Positions 1 to 8,028 of a stretch of 64,000 nt of DNA are shown here, one piece after another; position 1 is the first letter of the stretch, and each line of letters starts with the position of its first letter. This DNA is from Rhodococcus ruber. Lineage in GTDB: Bacteria; Actinomycetota; Actinomycetes; Mycobacteriales; Mycobacteriaceae. The notes beneath the pieces were generated by a model. It made no database searches, was not told the origin of the DNA, and saw only the letters and a program-made list of their open reading frames with translations. The translations under genes were made by a program, and so were the position numbers. The stretch lies in the NCBI RefSeq assembly GCF_027270735.1, contig NZ_JAPWIJ010000008.1, positions 248,001 through 312,000 of the forward strand, given 5' to 3'.

Positions 1-268
1 AGCCTGCGTTGTTGACCAGAGAAGTGGGGGTGATCCCTTTCTCGGCCAACGTGGTTCGCAGTGCCGCGCCGACTCCAGGTACGCCCAGGTCCATCGCCAC
101 GACGGTGGCAGCGACGCCGTGGTTGGCCTCGATGCGGCGACCGAGCGCCTCGAGTCGATCGGCCCGCCGGGCCACGAGGACGACGTTCTCGCCGCGTGCG
201 GCGAATCGGGTGGCGAATTCCTCGCCGAGGCCTGAGCTTGCTCCGGTGATGAGCACTGTGGAAGTCAT
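1..268 (-). CDS. SDR-family oxidoreductase (N-terminal part, runs off the window)
   Basis: The reverse strand encodes an N-terminus beginning MTSTVLITGASSGLGEEFA, the glycine-rich TGxxxGxG dinucleotide-binding turn of classical short-chain dehydrogenases. It continues with the ARR segment after beta-2 and the NNAG region near the window edge. The ATG at 268 is the only sensible start because the binding motif begins within ten residues of it. The gene continues beyond base 1, so catalytic Tyr/Lys and substrate are unseen. It diverges from the TetR gene at 330 across a short dyad-rich gap, which suggests that regulator controls it (inference). Confidence 0.85.
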   Translation of the reverse strand, partial: MTSTVLITGASSGLGEEFATRFAARGENVVLVARRADRLEALGRRIEANHGVAATVVAMDLGVPGVGAALRTTLAEKGITPTSLVNNAG

Positions 269-277
269 GAACGCAAA

Positions 278-312
278 TGTAGGCAGTGTCATCATTGTTG
301 TCAATGCCAACA
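278..312. promoter_or_regulatory. Imperfect dyad in SDR/TetR divergent gap; candidate operator
   Basis: The 35-base stretch reads TGTaGGCAgTGtCA on one side and TG.CAaTGCCaACA on the other, an imperfect inverted repeat centred near 295. It lies between the divergent starts at 268 and 330, where a TetR-type autorepressor would bind. Binding is inferred from position and symmetry only. Confidence 0.4.
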
Positions 313-329
313 TCCCCTAGGGTGAGTGC

Positions 330-914
330 ATGGCAACGCGGCGCTACCACCATGGTGATTTGCGGGCGGTACTGCTCGACGCGGCGGAACGGAGCATTGC
401 GCAGGGTGGAGTCGACGCACTCTCGCTGCGGCAGCTGGCCAGAGATGTCGGAGTCAGCCATGCCGCCCCGGCTCGCCATTTCCGAGACAAACAGGCATTG
501 CTGGATGCGCTGGCACTGCATGGGTTTCACGAGATGAACCGCCGGATGGCCGCCGCCGCGACCGGACCCGGTGAGCTGATGTCACGATTTCGTGGCGTCG
601 CACGTGCGTACCTCGGATTCGCCGTCGAGCATCCCGAACTACTGGACGTCATGTACAGCACAAAACATCATCCCGATGCCAGCGAAGATCTGAAAGCTGC
701 TGCGGGCCAGAGTATGACGTCAACCGAGTCGTTGCTGAAGGACGCCATCGACGCCGGCATGATCACCGAGGCGCCCACCGAGATACTCGCCCGCGTGGCA
801 TTCGCGAGTGTGCACGGCCTCGCGGTGCTCGCCACCGGTGATCTCCTCGACGGCGTTCCCGTCGAGGACCTGCTGGATGCAACCGTCGACACCCTGATGC
901 GCGGGTTCACCTGA
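330..914 (+). CDS. TetR/AcrR-family transcriptional regulator
   Basis: This 194-residue protein has an N-terminal TetR helix-turn-helix (residues about 5-60): YHHGDLRAVLLDAA, then LSLRQLARDVGVSHAAPARHF and the DKQALLDAL helix. The rest is a helical ligand-binding/dimerisation domain typical of the WHG-type C-terminal group. It is divergent from the SDR gene at 268, the usual layout for a local repressor of an oxidoreductase. The ATG at 330 fits family length. The inducer is unknown. Confidence 0.9.
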   Translation: MATRRYHHGDLRAVLLDAAERSIAQGGVDALSLRQLARDVGVSHAAPARHFRDKQALLDALALHGFHEMNRRMAAAATGPGELMSRFRGVARAYLGFAVEHPELLDVMYSTKHHPDASEDLKAAAGQSMTSTESLLKDAIDAGMITEAPTEILARVAFASVHGLAVLATGDLLDGVPVEDLLDATVDTLMRGFT

Positions 915-957
915 TCTGGTCCCTCCGCAGGCTCCACTCCTGGCTAGGTTGAGGGGC

Positions 958-1389
958 ATGACCGAATACGACCTGCAACGCTTCGTGGACGCCCAGGACC
1001 CCGTCTGGAATGCAGTGACGAAGGAGCTGAAGGCGGGACTCAAGCAGACGCACTGGATGTGGTTCGTGTTCCCGCAGTTGGCAGGGCTGGGCCGCAGTGC
1101 AACTGCTCAGCACTTCGGCATCGCCGACCTGACCGAGGCAGAACTGTATTTGTCGCACGAGGTGCTGGGGCCGCGCCTGAACAAGGCAGCTCGGCTGACC
1201 GTTGCAATAGAGGGCCGGACGGTCGACGAGATCTTCGGATATCCGGACAATCTGAAACTGCACTCGTCCATGACGCTTTTCGCCGAAGCTACCAAGGGCT
1301 CGTCCGTTTTCGACGAAGTGTTGCAAAAGTATTTCGACGGTGAATCCGATGGCGGAACACTCGACTTGCTCGACGAGCGATACCGCTAG
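958..1389 (+). CDS. DUF1810 family protein
   Basis: The 143-residue protein starts MTEYDLQRFVDAQ and carries the conserved DUF1810 landmarks THWMWFVFPQLAGLGRS, a central YLSHEVLGPRL segment and a C-terminal FDEVLQKYFDG, so the whole protein is one domain. The ATG at 958 is preferred over an in-frame TTG three codons upstream because family members begin at this point. Ten bases separate it from the lumazine synthase gene, so they are probably co-transcribed. The biochemical function is not established. Old 'calpastatin' labels on this family should not be trusted. Confidence 0.85.
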   Translation: MTEYDLQRFVDAQDPVWNAVTKELKAGLKQTHWMWFVFPQLAGLGRSATAQHFGIADLTEAELYLSHEVLGPRLNKAARLTVAIEGRTVDEIFGYPDNLKLHSSMTLFAEATKGSSVFDEVLQKYFDGESDGGTLDLLDERYR

Positions 1390-1399
1390 CATCGCACCC

Positions 1400-1855
1400 A
1401 TGACGACTCCACTCGCCGGATCCATTGCCTTCGTTCACGCCAGCTGGCACCTGGACATCGTCGACCGTGCGCGAGTGGGTTTCGCAGCCGAACTCGAGCG
1501 GCTCGGTCATGCGGGGACGGCCATCGACGTCTTCGAGGTCCCGGGAGCATTCGAGATCCCGCTGCACGCCCAGCGGCTGGCCAAGACCGGGAAGTACTCG
1601 GCGATCGTTGCCGCCGCATTGGTGGTGGACGGCGGGATCTATCGACACGACTTCGTCGAGACCGCGGTCATCGACGGTCTCATGCGGGTGCAGCTGGATA
1701 CCGACGTCCCGGTGTTCTCGGTGGTGCTCACTCCCCACCATTTCCACGAGCACGCCGACCACAAGGCCTTCTTCACAGCGCATCTCGAAACCAAGGGTGC
1801 CGAGGCGGCGCGAGCTGTCGTCAAAACTCTGGCGTCGCTGGGAACCATCGGCTGA
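1400..1855 (+). CDS. ribH: 6,7-dimethyl-8-ribityllumazine synthase, type II (RibH2-like)
   Basis: Lumazine synthase condenses 5-amino-6-ribitylamino-uracil with 3,4-dihydroxy-2-butanone 4-phosphate in riboflavin biosynthesis. The 151 residues contain VFEVPGAFEIPLHA (substrate loop), DGGIYRHDFV and VVLTPHHFHEH. These match the type II enzymes typified by Brucella RibH2 rather than the usual 60-mer type. ATG 1400 (MTTPLAG) is chosen; upstream in-frame codons at 1340 lie inside the DUF1810 gene. No ribA, ribE or ribD homologue lies nearby, so this is probably an accessory paralogue to a main rib operon elsewhere. Confidence 0.88.
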   Translation: MTTPLAGSIAFVHASWHLDIVDRARVGFAAELERLGHAGTAIDVFEVPGAFEIPLHAQRLAKTGKYSAIVAAALVVDGGIYRHDFVETAVIDGLMRVQLDTDVPVFSVVLTPHHFHEHADHKAFFTAHLETKGAEAARAVVKTLASLGTIG

Positions 1856-1871
1856 CGCTGGGGCTGACGTC

Positions 1872-2297
1872 GTGGCCGATTCTGTGCGCGGGCCCGATTG
1901 CCACGCTGGGCCTGAGCTTCACGAAGCACTCGCGGAACTCGAACGGCGAGAACCGATCTTCCATCGCCGCGAGTACGGCACCACGCGGGAAGACTTCGAG
2001 CGCCTCACCGATCCAAGTTTCTGGGAGATCGGAGCTTCGGGCCGGCTCTACAGTCGCGAACACGTTTGGTCGGTCCTCGAAGATCGATACTCGTCCGATT
2101 CCGGCGGTCGGCTCGACGGTGATTGGGAAACCAGCGGGTTCGAAGTCCGGGAAATTGCCCCGGCCACCTACCTGCTGACCTACACGCTGCGGCTCGACGG
2201 CAGGCATACCCGCAGAACTACGCTGTGGCAGCAACGGGATAGTGACTGGAAAATCCTCTATCACCAAGGAACTGTGATTGCAGATCAAGAATCGTGA
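1872..2297 (+). CDS. NTF2-like / DUF4440 family small protein
   Basis: This 141-residue protein follows ribH by 16 bases from a GTG start (VADSVRGPD). It has the cone-like NTF2 pattern: an N-terminal helix (LHEALAELERREP), FERLTDPSFWEIGASG (a strand common in DUF4440/SnoaL-like proteins) and two C-terminal strands TYLLTYTLRL and WKILYHQGT. Members are small enzymes or ligand-binding proteins of mixed function, so no reaction is assigned. Its position suggests co-transcription with DUF1810 and ribH. Confidence 0.7.
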   Translation: MADSVRGPDCHAGPELHEALAELERREPIFHRREYGTTREDFERLTDPSFWEIGASGRLYSREHVWSVLEDRYSSDSGGRLDGDWETSGFEVREIAPATYLLTYTLRLDGRHTRRTTLWQQRDSDWKILYHQGTVIADQES

Positions 2298-2397
2298 AGT
2301 GTGACGGAGGCGCGACCTGTATCACGAGCTACCGACAGGTTGCGTTTCGTGAATAGTGAAGCAGGGCAATAGTTTTCGATTCGACTATCATTGCCAG

Positions 2398-2413
2398 TCG
2401 AACGCACGTTCGA
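2398..2413. promoter_or_regulatory. LexA SOS box upstream of the DUF222-HNH gene
   Basis: The sequence TCGAACGCACGTTCGA is a perfect 6-4-6 palindrome identical to the actinobacterial SOS consensus TCGAAC-N4-GTTCGA. It sits 14 bases before the ATG at 2427 and just downstream of a -10-like TATCAT at about 2386. LexA bound here would block transcription of the next gene. Confidence 0.85.
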
Positions 2414-2426
2414 TACACTTGACCCC

Positions 2427-3776
2427 ATGACCACCGCGATCTGGCAACTGAGCGAGGCAGAACTCCTCGCCGACGCCACCGCGGTCTCACATCAGATCCA
2501 ACTCCTCGAAGCCCGCCGGATCGCGCTCGTCGCCGAGATCGATACTCGCGTCTCCCGCGAGAAGCTCGGCTTCCCCGGACCTGCTGGGTGGCTCACCTCC
2601 ACCACCCTGCTCTCCCCGGGCAAAGCCACCAAGATCGTCGCCCTCGCCCGCGGACTGAAGAACTTCCCCGACATCGCCGACGCCGTCAACACCGGCAGCA
2701 TCTCCGTCGACCATGCCGCCCTGATCCTCACCTTCGCCGAAACCCCACCGAAGAACCTTCCCCCGGAAGGCCAGGACGTCGCCAGAGCAGCATTGCTGAC
2801 CGCCGCCACCGGACCCGACGCCCGCACCGGCCCACTGCGTGCAGCGATCACCCGCCTCCACGACACCTACGGCGGCAAGACACCGCCCGCCGAGGACACG
2901 GACCGCAACGAACTCTTCGCCTCCACCACCCTCAACGGACGTCTGGTGGCGAAGATGGATTTCGATGCGATCACCGGCGAAAAGCTGCTCACCGCACTCT
3001 CACCGTTGACCGAACCCCGCCCCGCCGCCGACGGCACCCCCGACGAACGCAGCCCCGCGAGGCGAAGAGCCGACGCCTTCGGACACATCCTCGACCGCTA
3101 CCTCGCCTCCAGTGACCGCCCCACCGAAGGCGGAGAAAAACCGCACGTCAACCTGCACATCACCCTCCGCGACCTCACAAACCTGCGCCGCACCATGAAC
3201 GCCGACAGCGACAGCAACACCGACTCGAACTACGAGAACGGCAGTACCGCAACCGAATCCGACTGCGGCAATGGTTGCGACACTGCTACCGGACCTACCG
3301 CCGATCGTGGCGCGTATCGGGATCTATTCGGTGACGGCACCACCGTCGGGTGGCTACCGTGGATGGGGCCACTCTCCCGTGAGACGTCTCGGCAACTGGC
3401 GTGCGACTGCATTCTCACCGCGATCGTCATGGACGAACACGGTTCCCCGATCAACCTCGCTCGCACCGCCCGCACCGTCACCGCGAAACAGAAACGCGCG
3501 TTGACAGCCCGCGACCACGGGTGCGCGTTCCCCGGCTGCGGCAAACCCGCCGCCTGGACCGAAGGCCACCACATCTGGCACTGGACCGACGGTGGCCCCA
3601 CAGACATGAACAACCTGGTTCTGCTGTGCGGATTCCACCACCGACTCATCCACCACAGTGACTGGGAAGTGTTCATCGCCGCAGACAACCACCCGTGGTT
3701 CGTACCACCCGCCACCGTCGACCCGTATCGAGAACCCCGACAATCCCACGCCCGAGCCGGCCCCCACATCGCGTAA
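2427..3776 (+). CDS. DUF222 / HNH endonuclease domain protein (13E12 repeat family)
   Basis: The 449-residue protein has an N-terminal helical DUF222 region (about residues 1-330) and a C-terminal HNH nuclease domain. The latter has CAFPGCGKPAAW, the EGHHIWHWTDGG core, NLVLLCGFHHRLIHH and a final DWEV segment, so the zinc and catalytic histidines are intact. This is the architecture of the multicopy 13E12 proteins of actinobacteria. A serine/asparagine-rich low-complexity insert (about residues 255-285) precedes the HNH part. The upstream LexA box implies DNA-damage induction. Its biological role is unproven; mobile-element homing and DNA processing are both suggested for the family. Confidence 0.88.
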   Translation: MTTAIWQLSEAELLADATAVSHQIQLLEARRIALVAEIDTRVSREKLGFPGPAGWLTSTTLLSPGKATKIVALARGLKNFPDIADAVNTGSISVDHAALILTFAETPPKNLPPEGQDVARAALLTAATGPDARTGPLRAAITRLHDTYGGKTPPAEDTDRNELFASTTLNGRLVAKMDFDAITGEKLLTALSPLTEPRPAADGTPDERSPARRRADAFGHILDRYLASSDRPTEGGEKPHVNLHITLRDLTNLRRTMNADSDSNTDSNYENGSTATESDCGNGCDTATGPTADRGAYRDLFGDGTTVGWLPWMGPLSRETSRQLACDCILTAIVMDEHGSPINLARTARTVTAKQKRALTARDHGCAFPGCGKPAAWTEGHHIWHWTDGGPTDMNNLVLLCGFHHRLIHHSDWEVFIAADNHPWFVPPATVDPYREPRQSHARAGPHIA

Positions 3777-3791
3777 GCCCATGCAAACAAT

Positions 3792-3825
3792 CCAGCCCCG
3801 CACCGAGAACACGGTGCGGGGCTGG
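3792..3825. terminator. Hairpin between convergent HNH and dapD genes
   Basis: Perfect 14-base arms CCAGCCCCGCACCG and CGGTGCGGGGCTGG enclose a 6-base loop. The hairpin lies 16 bases after the HNH stop and 38 bases after the dapD stop on the other strand. There is no clear T-tract, so it is probably a bidirectional factor-assisted terminator. Confidence 0.7.
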
Positions 3826-3863
3826 AAGAGGTTGGCCGTAAATCTATTTCGAGAACATAGCTC

Positions 3864-4817
3864 TCAGTCGTTGGCGTGCAACACCGCGTTGAGTTCGACT
3901 CCCGTGCCCTTCCACGGCACCACCTCGACCGCGCCCGAAAGCGAGTTGCGACGGAACAGCAGGTTGGACTTTCCGGTCAGCGTCGCCGCCTTCACCACAG
4001 TTCCATCCGGTCCGCTGACCTTCGTTCCCGCGGTGATGTACAGCCCCGCCTCGACGACGCAATCGTCACCGAGAGAGATACCGAGTCCGGAGTTGGCGCC
4101 GAGCAGGCAGCTCTTCCCGACGGAGATGACGTTCTTGCCACCGCCGGAGAGTGTGCCCATGATCGACGCGCCGCCGCCGACGTCGGAACCGTCGCCCACC
4201 ACGACGCCTGCCGAGATGCGCCCCTCGACCATCGAGTTGCCGAGCGTGCCTGCGTTGAAGTTGACGAAGCCCTCGTGCATGACCGTCGTTCCACTGGCCA
4301 GATGGGCACCGAGGCGTACACGGTCGGCGTCGGCGATGCGAACTCCGGAGGGAACGACGTAGTCGACCAGACGCGGAAACTTGTCGACGCCGTAGACCGT
4401 CACGTGCCCGCGGGCGCGAAGCTTCGCGCGCACCGTCTCGAAGCCGTCGACCGCCGCGGGGCCGAAGTTGGTCCACACGACGTTGGCGAGCAGGCCGAAC
4501 ACTCCGTCGAGGTTTTGCCCGTGCGGCTGAACCAGCCGGTGCGAGAGCAGATGCAGTCGCAGATACGCATCGTGCGCGTCGATCGGCGCGTCGTCGAGGG
4601 AGGCGATGCTGGTGCGAACCGCAACGACCTCGACCCCGCGCGCGTCGTCCGGTCCGACGAGAGACGCGAACTCCTCGGGGATGTCGGATCCCTCGAGTCG
4701 AGTGGTGCCGGTCTCGAAGCCCGACCCGAGCTCAGGGCTCGGAAACCAGGTGTCGAGAACGACACCTGTCGTCGTGATGTTGGCAATACCTACTGCTGAT
4801 GCTCCCTGTGCGCTCAC
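3864..4817 (-). CDS. dapD: 2,3,4,5-tetrahydropyridine-2,6-dicarboxylate N-succinyltransferase
   Basis: DapD transfers succinyl from succinyl-CoA to tetrahydrodipicolinate in the meso-DAP/lysine pathway. The 317-residue length and sequence match the actinobacterial type: N-terminal ITTTGVVLDTWFPSPELG, a central helical domain, then a left-handed beta-helix of hexapeptide turns (GISLGDDCVVEAGLYITAG, NVISVGKSCLLGANSG, MVEGRISAGVVVG). ATG 4817 (MSAQGAS) is the natural start. dapE, the desuccinylase two steps later, is nearby on the opposite strand, as in mycobacteria. Confidence 0.96.
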   Translation of the reverse strand: MSAQGASAVGIANITTTGVVLDTWFPSPELGSGFETGTTRLEGSDIPEEFASLVGPDDARGVEVVAVRTSIASLDDAPIDAHDAYLRLHLLSHRLVQPHGQNLDGVFGLLANVVWTNFGPAAVDGFETVRAKLRARGHVTVYGVDKFPRLVDYVVPSGVRIADADRVRLGAHLASGTTVMHEGFVNFNAGTLGNSMVEGRISAGVVVGDGSDVGGGASIMGTLSGGGKNVISVGKSCLLGANSGLGISLGDDCVVEAGLYITAGTKVSGPDGTVVKAATLTGKSNLLFRRNSLSGAVEVVPWKGTGVELNAVLHAND

Positions 4818-4998
4818 GGCAGGAAGAATACGCGGTGGGCTTCGCGCGCGGGTTCACCCGTCATCGCGGGTACGCGGGCTGTTTCCGGAATCCGATCCCG
4901 ATGCCGCGTCGGTTCGTTACCGATTCGACTGTCGAGTGTGATCGCATCGGGATGCAGGTGGACGGGTAGAGGGCGGGGGAGCTGACAGAGTTTCACCG

Positions 4999-5142
4999 AT
5001 GACCACCCGCATCGGCTCGCGCAGCCGAGGAGCCGCCACGGTGGTGGCGGACGGCGTCTCGTTCACCGGATTGGTGACGACGCTGGCCACGACGATCGTC
5101 CTCGGAGTCGCCCTGGGTTTGGTTGTCGCGGGCGCGTGGTAG
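4999..5142 (+). CDS. Small predicted membrane protein, 47 residues
   Basis: An ATG ORF of 47 residues starts MTTRIGSRSRG and ends with one hydrophobic helix (about residues 24-45: TGLVTTLATTIVLGVALGLVV) and a terminal AGAW. The N-terminus is basic, suggesting cytoplasmic N-in orientation. It fills the gap between dapD and the beta-propeller gene on the plus strand. No strong ribosome-binding site is visible, and it may be a chance ORF. Confidence 0.45.
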   Translation: MTTRIGSRSRGAATVVADGVSFTGLVTTLATTIVLGVALGLVVAGAW

Positions 5143-5188
5143 ACATGCGCATCGGCTGACAGGGGGTCGCCGAGTCTGGGGGGACGTC

Positions 5189-6133
5189 ATGGGTTCGAGC
5201 AAGTCCACACGTACGCGTTCGGCAGTAACAGCGATCGCTGCTGCGCTCATCGGCGTGAGCAGTGCCGTCATCGGTTCCGGCACTGCCGTTGCCGATCCCA
5301 CCTGCGCCGGAGCCGGCGGTCCGTCGGCCGTGGTCGCGCGAATCCCCGGAGCAGCCCTCGAAGGCCTGGCCGTCGACGCGTCGGGCCGCGCCTACGTCAC
5401 CGACATCGTCTCCGGTCGGGTGTTCCGAATCGACGCGCCGGGCCGGCCCGCGTACCCCATCGCGAAGGTTCCGAGCGGCGGCGGCGGAGCCCTGGCCTGG
5501 ATGCCCGACGGCACACTCCTGGTCGGCTACGGAGCCGACCCTCGTGTTTTCGTCGGCGACCTCGTCAAGGCGGCCGGCATCGTTCGACTCGACGTGAACA
5601 CGCTTGCCGTCACCCCGTTTGCGACCGGTCTCAGTGCCGCCAACGGGCTTGCTGTCGCTGCCGACGGAACTGTGTACGCCACCAACGACTTCGGCTCGCT
5701 CATCGGTCGGATCGGTCCCGACGGTTCCGTCGACCCGGACTGGGCTCGCTTTCCGAGCGCCAACGGCGCTGTTCTCGACGCGGCCGATCAGTTTCTGTAC
5801 GTATCGCGAACATTCGTGAACCCAGGGGTCAGCCGAATTCCGATCGCCAACCCGTCGGCACCGGAAAGCTTGCTCGACCTGTCGGGACTGGGCTCCTTCG
5901 GAGCCCCGGACGGCCTGACCCTCGATGCCGCCGGACACCCTGTGGTACCGCTCAATGCCGGCGGATCCGTCGTCCGCATCGATGCGCCGGGGGCCACCTG
6001 CGTTATCGGCACCGGTACCCGGTTGACGAGTGTTGTCGCCTACGGTCGCTCCGAACAGGGTTTTTCGAGCGGCCGATTGTTCGGCGCAGGCTTCGACGGC
6101 GTGGTCCGCGAGATTCCAGGACCCAAAGCCTAG
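5189..6133 (+). CDS. Secreted SMP-30/NHL-type beta-propeller protein
   Basis: The 314-residue protein has a Sec signal peptide (basic [10 protein letters not shown], hydrophobic [16 protein letters not shown], cleavage near AVADPT). Repeated blades follow in the style of gluconolactonase/SMP-30 or NHL proteins: [33 protein letters not shown] and [20 protein letters not shown] 5189 is chosen because it places the signal peptide directly at the N-terminus. It is probably extracytoplasmic and either binds or hydrolyses a small molecule. No catalytic assignment is made. It lies 10 bases upstream of dapE. Confidence 0.78.
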   Translation: MGSSKSTRTRSAVTAIAAALIGVSSAVIGSGTAVADPTCAGAGGPSAVVARIPGAALEGLAVDASGRAYVTDIVSGRVFRIDAPGRPAYPIAKVPSGGGGALAWMPDGTLLVGYGADPRVFVGDLVKAAGIVRLDVNTLAVTPFATGLSAANGLAVAADGTVYATNDFGSLIGRIGPDGSVDPDWARFPSANGAVLDAADQFLYVSRTFVNPGVSRIPIANPSAPESLLDLSGLGSFGAPDGLTLDAAGHPVVPLNAGGSVVRIDAPGATCVIGTGTRLTSVVAYGRSEQGFSSGRLFGAGFDGVVREIPGPKA

Positions 6134-6143
6134 GGTTGTCGGC

Positions 6144-7229
6144 GTGACGCTCGAACTACATGCCGACCCGATTGATCTGACCGCTGCACTGGTGGATATC
6201 CCCAGTGTCAGTGAGGACGAATCGCGCATCGCCGACGAGGTGGAGCAGGCGCTCCGCGAGCAGACCACGGGCTTCGAGATCATCCGGAGCGGTAACGCCG
6301 TTCTGGCCAGAACCAACCGCGGGCTCGGATCGCGGGTGATGCTGGCCGGCCATCTCGACACGGTTCCCATCGCCGACAACGTGCCGTCGAGGCGGGAACA
6401 CGACAGTGCCGAGGGCGACATCCTGCATGGGTGCGGAACCGTCGACATGAAGTCGGGAGACGCCGTCTTTCTTCATCTCGCCGCGACGGTCGACAACCCC
6501 GCGCACGATCTGACTCTGGTGTTCTACGACTGCGAGGAGATCGCGGCCTCGCGAAACGGACTCGGCCGCATCGAACGGGAACTGCCCGAGTGGCTCGAAG
6601 CCGATGTCGCCATTCTCGGCGAACCGTCCGGCGGTTTCATCGAGGCCGGGTGCCAAGGGACGCTGCGGGTTCGGCTGACGGCATCGGGAACGCGGGCACA
6701 CAGTGCCCGTTCCTGGCTGGGAGACAACGCAATTCACAAATTCGGTGCCGTACTCAACCGGCTCGCTGCCTACCGAGCTCGCACCGTCGATATCGACGGC
6801 TGTGTGTATCGCGAAGGGTTGCAAGCAGTTCGGATCTCCGGCGGGGTTGCGGGAAACGTCGTTCCCGACGCCGCCGAACTCGACGTGAATTTTCGGTTCG
6901 CACCGGATCGCAGTGTCACCGAGGCCGTCGAGCACGTTCGTGAAGTGGTCGAAGGGCTCGATCTCGGCTTCGAGGTCACCGATTCGTCGCCGGGTGCCCT
7001 CCCCGGTCTGAACCAGCCTGCGGCGGCTGCGCTGATCGAGGCCGCGGGCGGGCAGTTTCGGGCGAAATACGGCTGGACCGACGTATCTCGGTTCTCGGCC
7101 CTCGGCATCCCGGCGGTCAATTACGGGCCCGGCGATCCCAATCTCGCCCACAAGCGGGACGAACGCGTGCCCGTCGAGCAGATCAGCCATGTCACACAGG
7201 TTCTCCGGAGCTACCTCTCTGCCGGATAG
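6144..7229 (+). CDS. dapE: Succinyl-diaminopimelate desuccinylase
   Basis: DapE releases succinate from N-succinyl-LL-DAP to give LL-DAP for lysine and peptidoglycan. The 361-residue M20-family metallopeptidase shows [10 protein letters not shown] (zinc His and catalytic Asp), [17 protein letters not shown] (bridging Asp), FYDCEEIA (catalytic Glu-Glu), AILGEPS and the C-terminal [15 protein letters not shown] zinc His. The GTG at 6144 (VTLELHADP) is the start consistent with family length. Linkage to dapD matches mycobacteria. Confidence 0.95.
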   Translation: MTLELHADPIDLTAALVDIPSVSEDESRIADEVEQALREQTTGFEIIRSGNAVLARTNRGLGSRVMLAGHLDTVPIADNVPSRREHDSAEGDILHGCGTVDMKSGDAVFLHLAATVDNPAHDLTLVFYDCEEIAASRNGLGRIERELPEWLEADVAILGEPSGGFIEAGCQGTLRVRLTASGTRAHSARSWLGDNAIHKFGAVLNRLAAYRARTVDIDGCVYREGLQAVRISGGVAGNVVPDAAELDVNFRFAPDRSVTEAVEHVREVVEGLDLGFEVTDSSPGALPGLNQPAAAALIEAAGGQFRAKYGWTDVSRFSALGIPAVNYGPGDPNLAHKRDERVPVEQISHVTQVLRSYLSAG

Positions 7230-7239
7230 CCTGAACGGC

Positions 7240-8028
7240 ATGAACAGCGTCGAGGGACACAGCAGTTCCGAGGGACACAGCAGTTTCGAGGGACACAGCA
7301 GCGAGAAGCCGGCCAGACACAAGGGATCCGTCGTACTGCGGCGTGGCCGAAACACCGAGACGTCCACCTCGGATCAGCGCCTGCTCGACCAGCGAGGCTC
7401 GGGAAACTGGATTCACTCCGATACCTGGCGCGTGCTGCGCATCCAGAGCGAGTTCGTCGAGGGATTCGGCGCGCTCGCCGAGGTACCGAAAGCTGTGACG
7501 GTGTTCGGGTCGGCCCGCACGCCCGTCGACCATCCCGAGTACGCCCGAGCCCGGCAGCTCGGAGCCGCCCTCGCCGAGGAGGGCTTCGCCGTCATCACCG
7601 GCGGCGGTCCGGGCGTGATGGAGGGTGCCAATCGCGGTGCGAGCGAGGCCGACGGCTACTCGATCGGACTGGGCATCGAATTGCCGTTCGAGCAAGGACT
7701 CAACGAGTGGGTCGATCTGGGCGTCAACTTTCGATACTTCTTCGTTCGCAAGACCATGTTCGTCAAGTACTCCCAGGCGTTCGTCTGCCTGCCCGGCGGC
7801 TTCGGTACCCTCGACGAACTGTTCGAGGCGTTGACCCTGGTGCAAACAGCCAAGGTCACGAAGTTCCCGATCGTGTTGTTGGGCAAAGACTTCTGGTCGG
7901 GACTGCTCGATTGGATCAAGACGACTCTCGTGAAAGAAGGCAAGGTGTCCGAGAAGGACCTCGACCTCATCCACTGCACCGACAGCGTCGACGAGGCCGT
8001 GCGCATCGTCCGCGAGGCCCAGCAGTGA
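7240..8028 (+). CDS. TIGR00730/LOG-family Rossmann protein (possible cytokinin nucleoside 5'-monophosphate phosphoribohydrolase), long form
   Basis: The 262-residue protein contains the LOG signatures FGSARTP, ITGGGPGVMEGANRGA and PGGFGTLDELFEALT. Some LOG proteins cleave nucleoside monophosphates at the N-glycosidic bond; the older 'lysine decarboxylase' label is wrong. An N-terminal extension of about 80 residues includes three copies of a six-residue EGHSSx repeat, followed by a basic linker. ATG 7240 is used because it follows dapE by ten bases. The stop overlaps the start of the second LOG gene by four bases, so the two are translationally coupled. Confidence 0.9.
   Translation: MNSVEGHSSSEGHSSFEGHSSEKPARHKGSVVLRRGRNTETSTSDQRLLDQRGSGNWIHSDTWRVLRIQSEFVEGFGALAEVPKAVTVFGSARTPVDHPEYARARQLGAALAEEGFAVITGGGPGVMEGANRGASEADGYSIGLGIELPFEQGLNEWVDLGVNFRYFFVRKTMFVKYSQAFVCLPGGFGTLDELFEALTLVQTAKVTKFPIVLLGKDFWSGLLDWIKTTLVKEGKVSEKDLDLIHCTDSVDEAVRIVREAQQ
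7252..7305 (+). repeat. Three 18-base tandem repeats inside the long LOG gene
   Basis: Units at 7252-7269, 7270-7287 and 7288-7305 share GAGGGACACAGCAG and encode EGHSSS, EGHSSF and EGHSSE. They are nearly identical at DNA level, which suggests recent slippage expansion. Confidence 0.9.
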
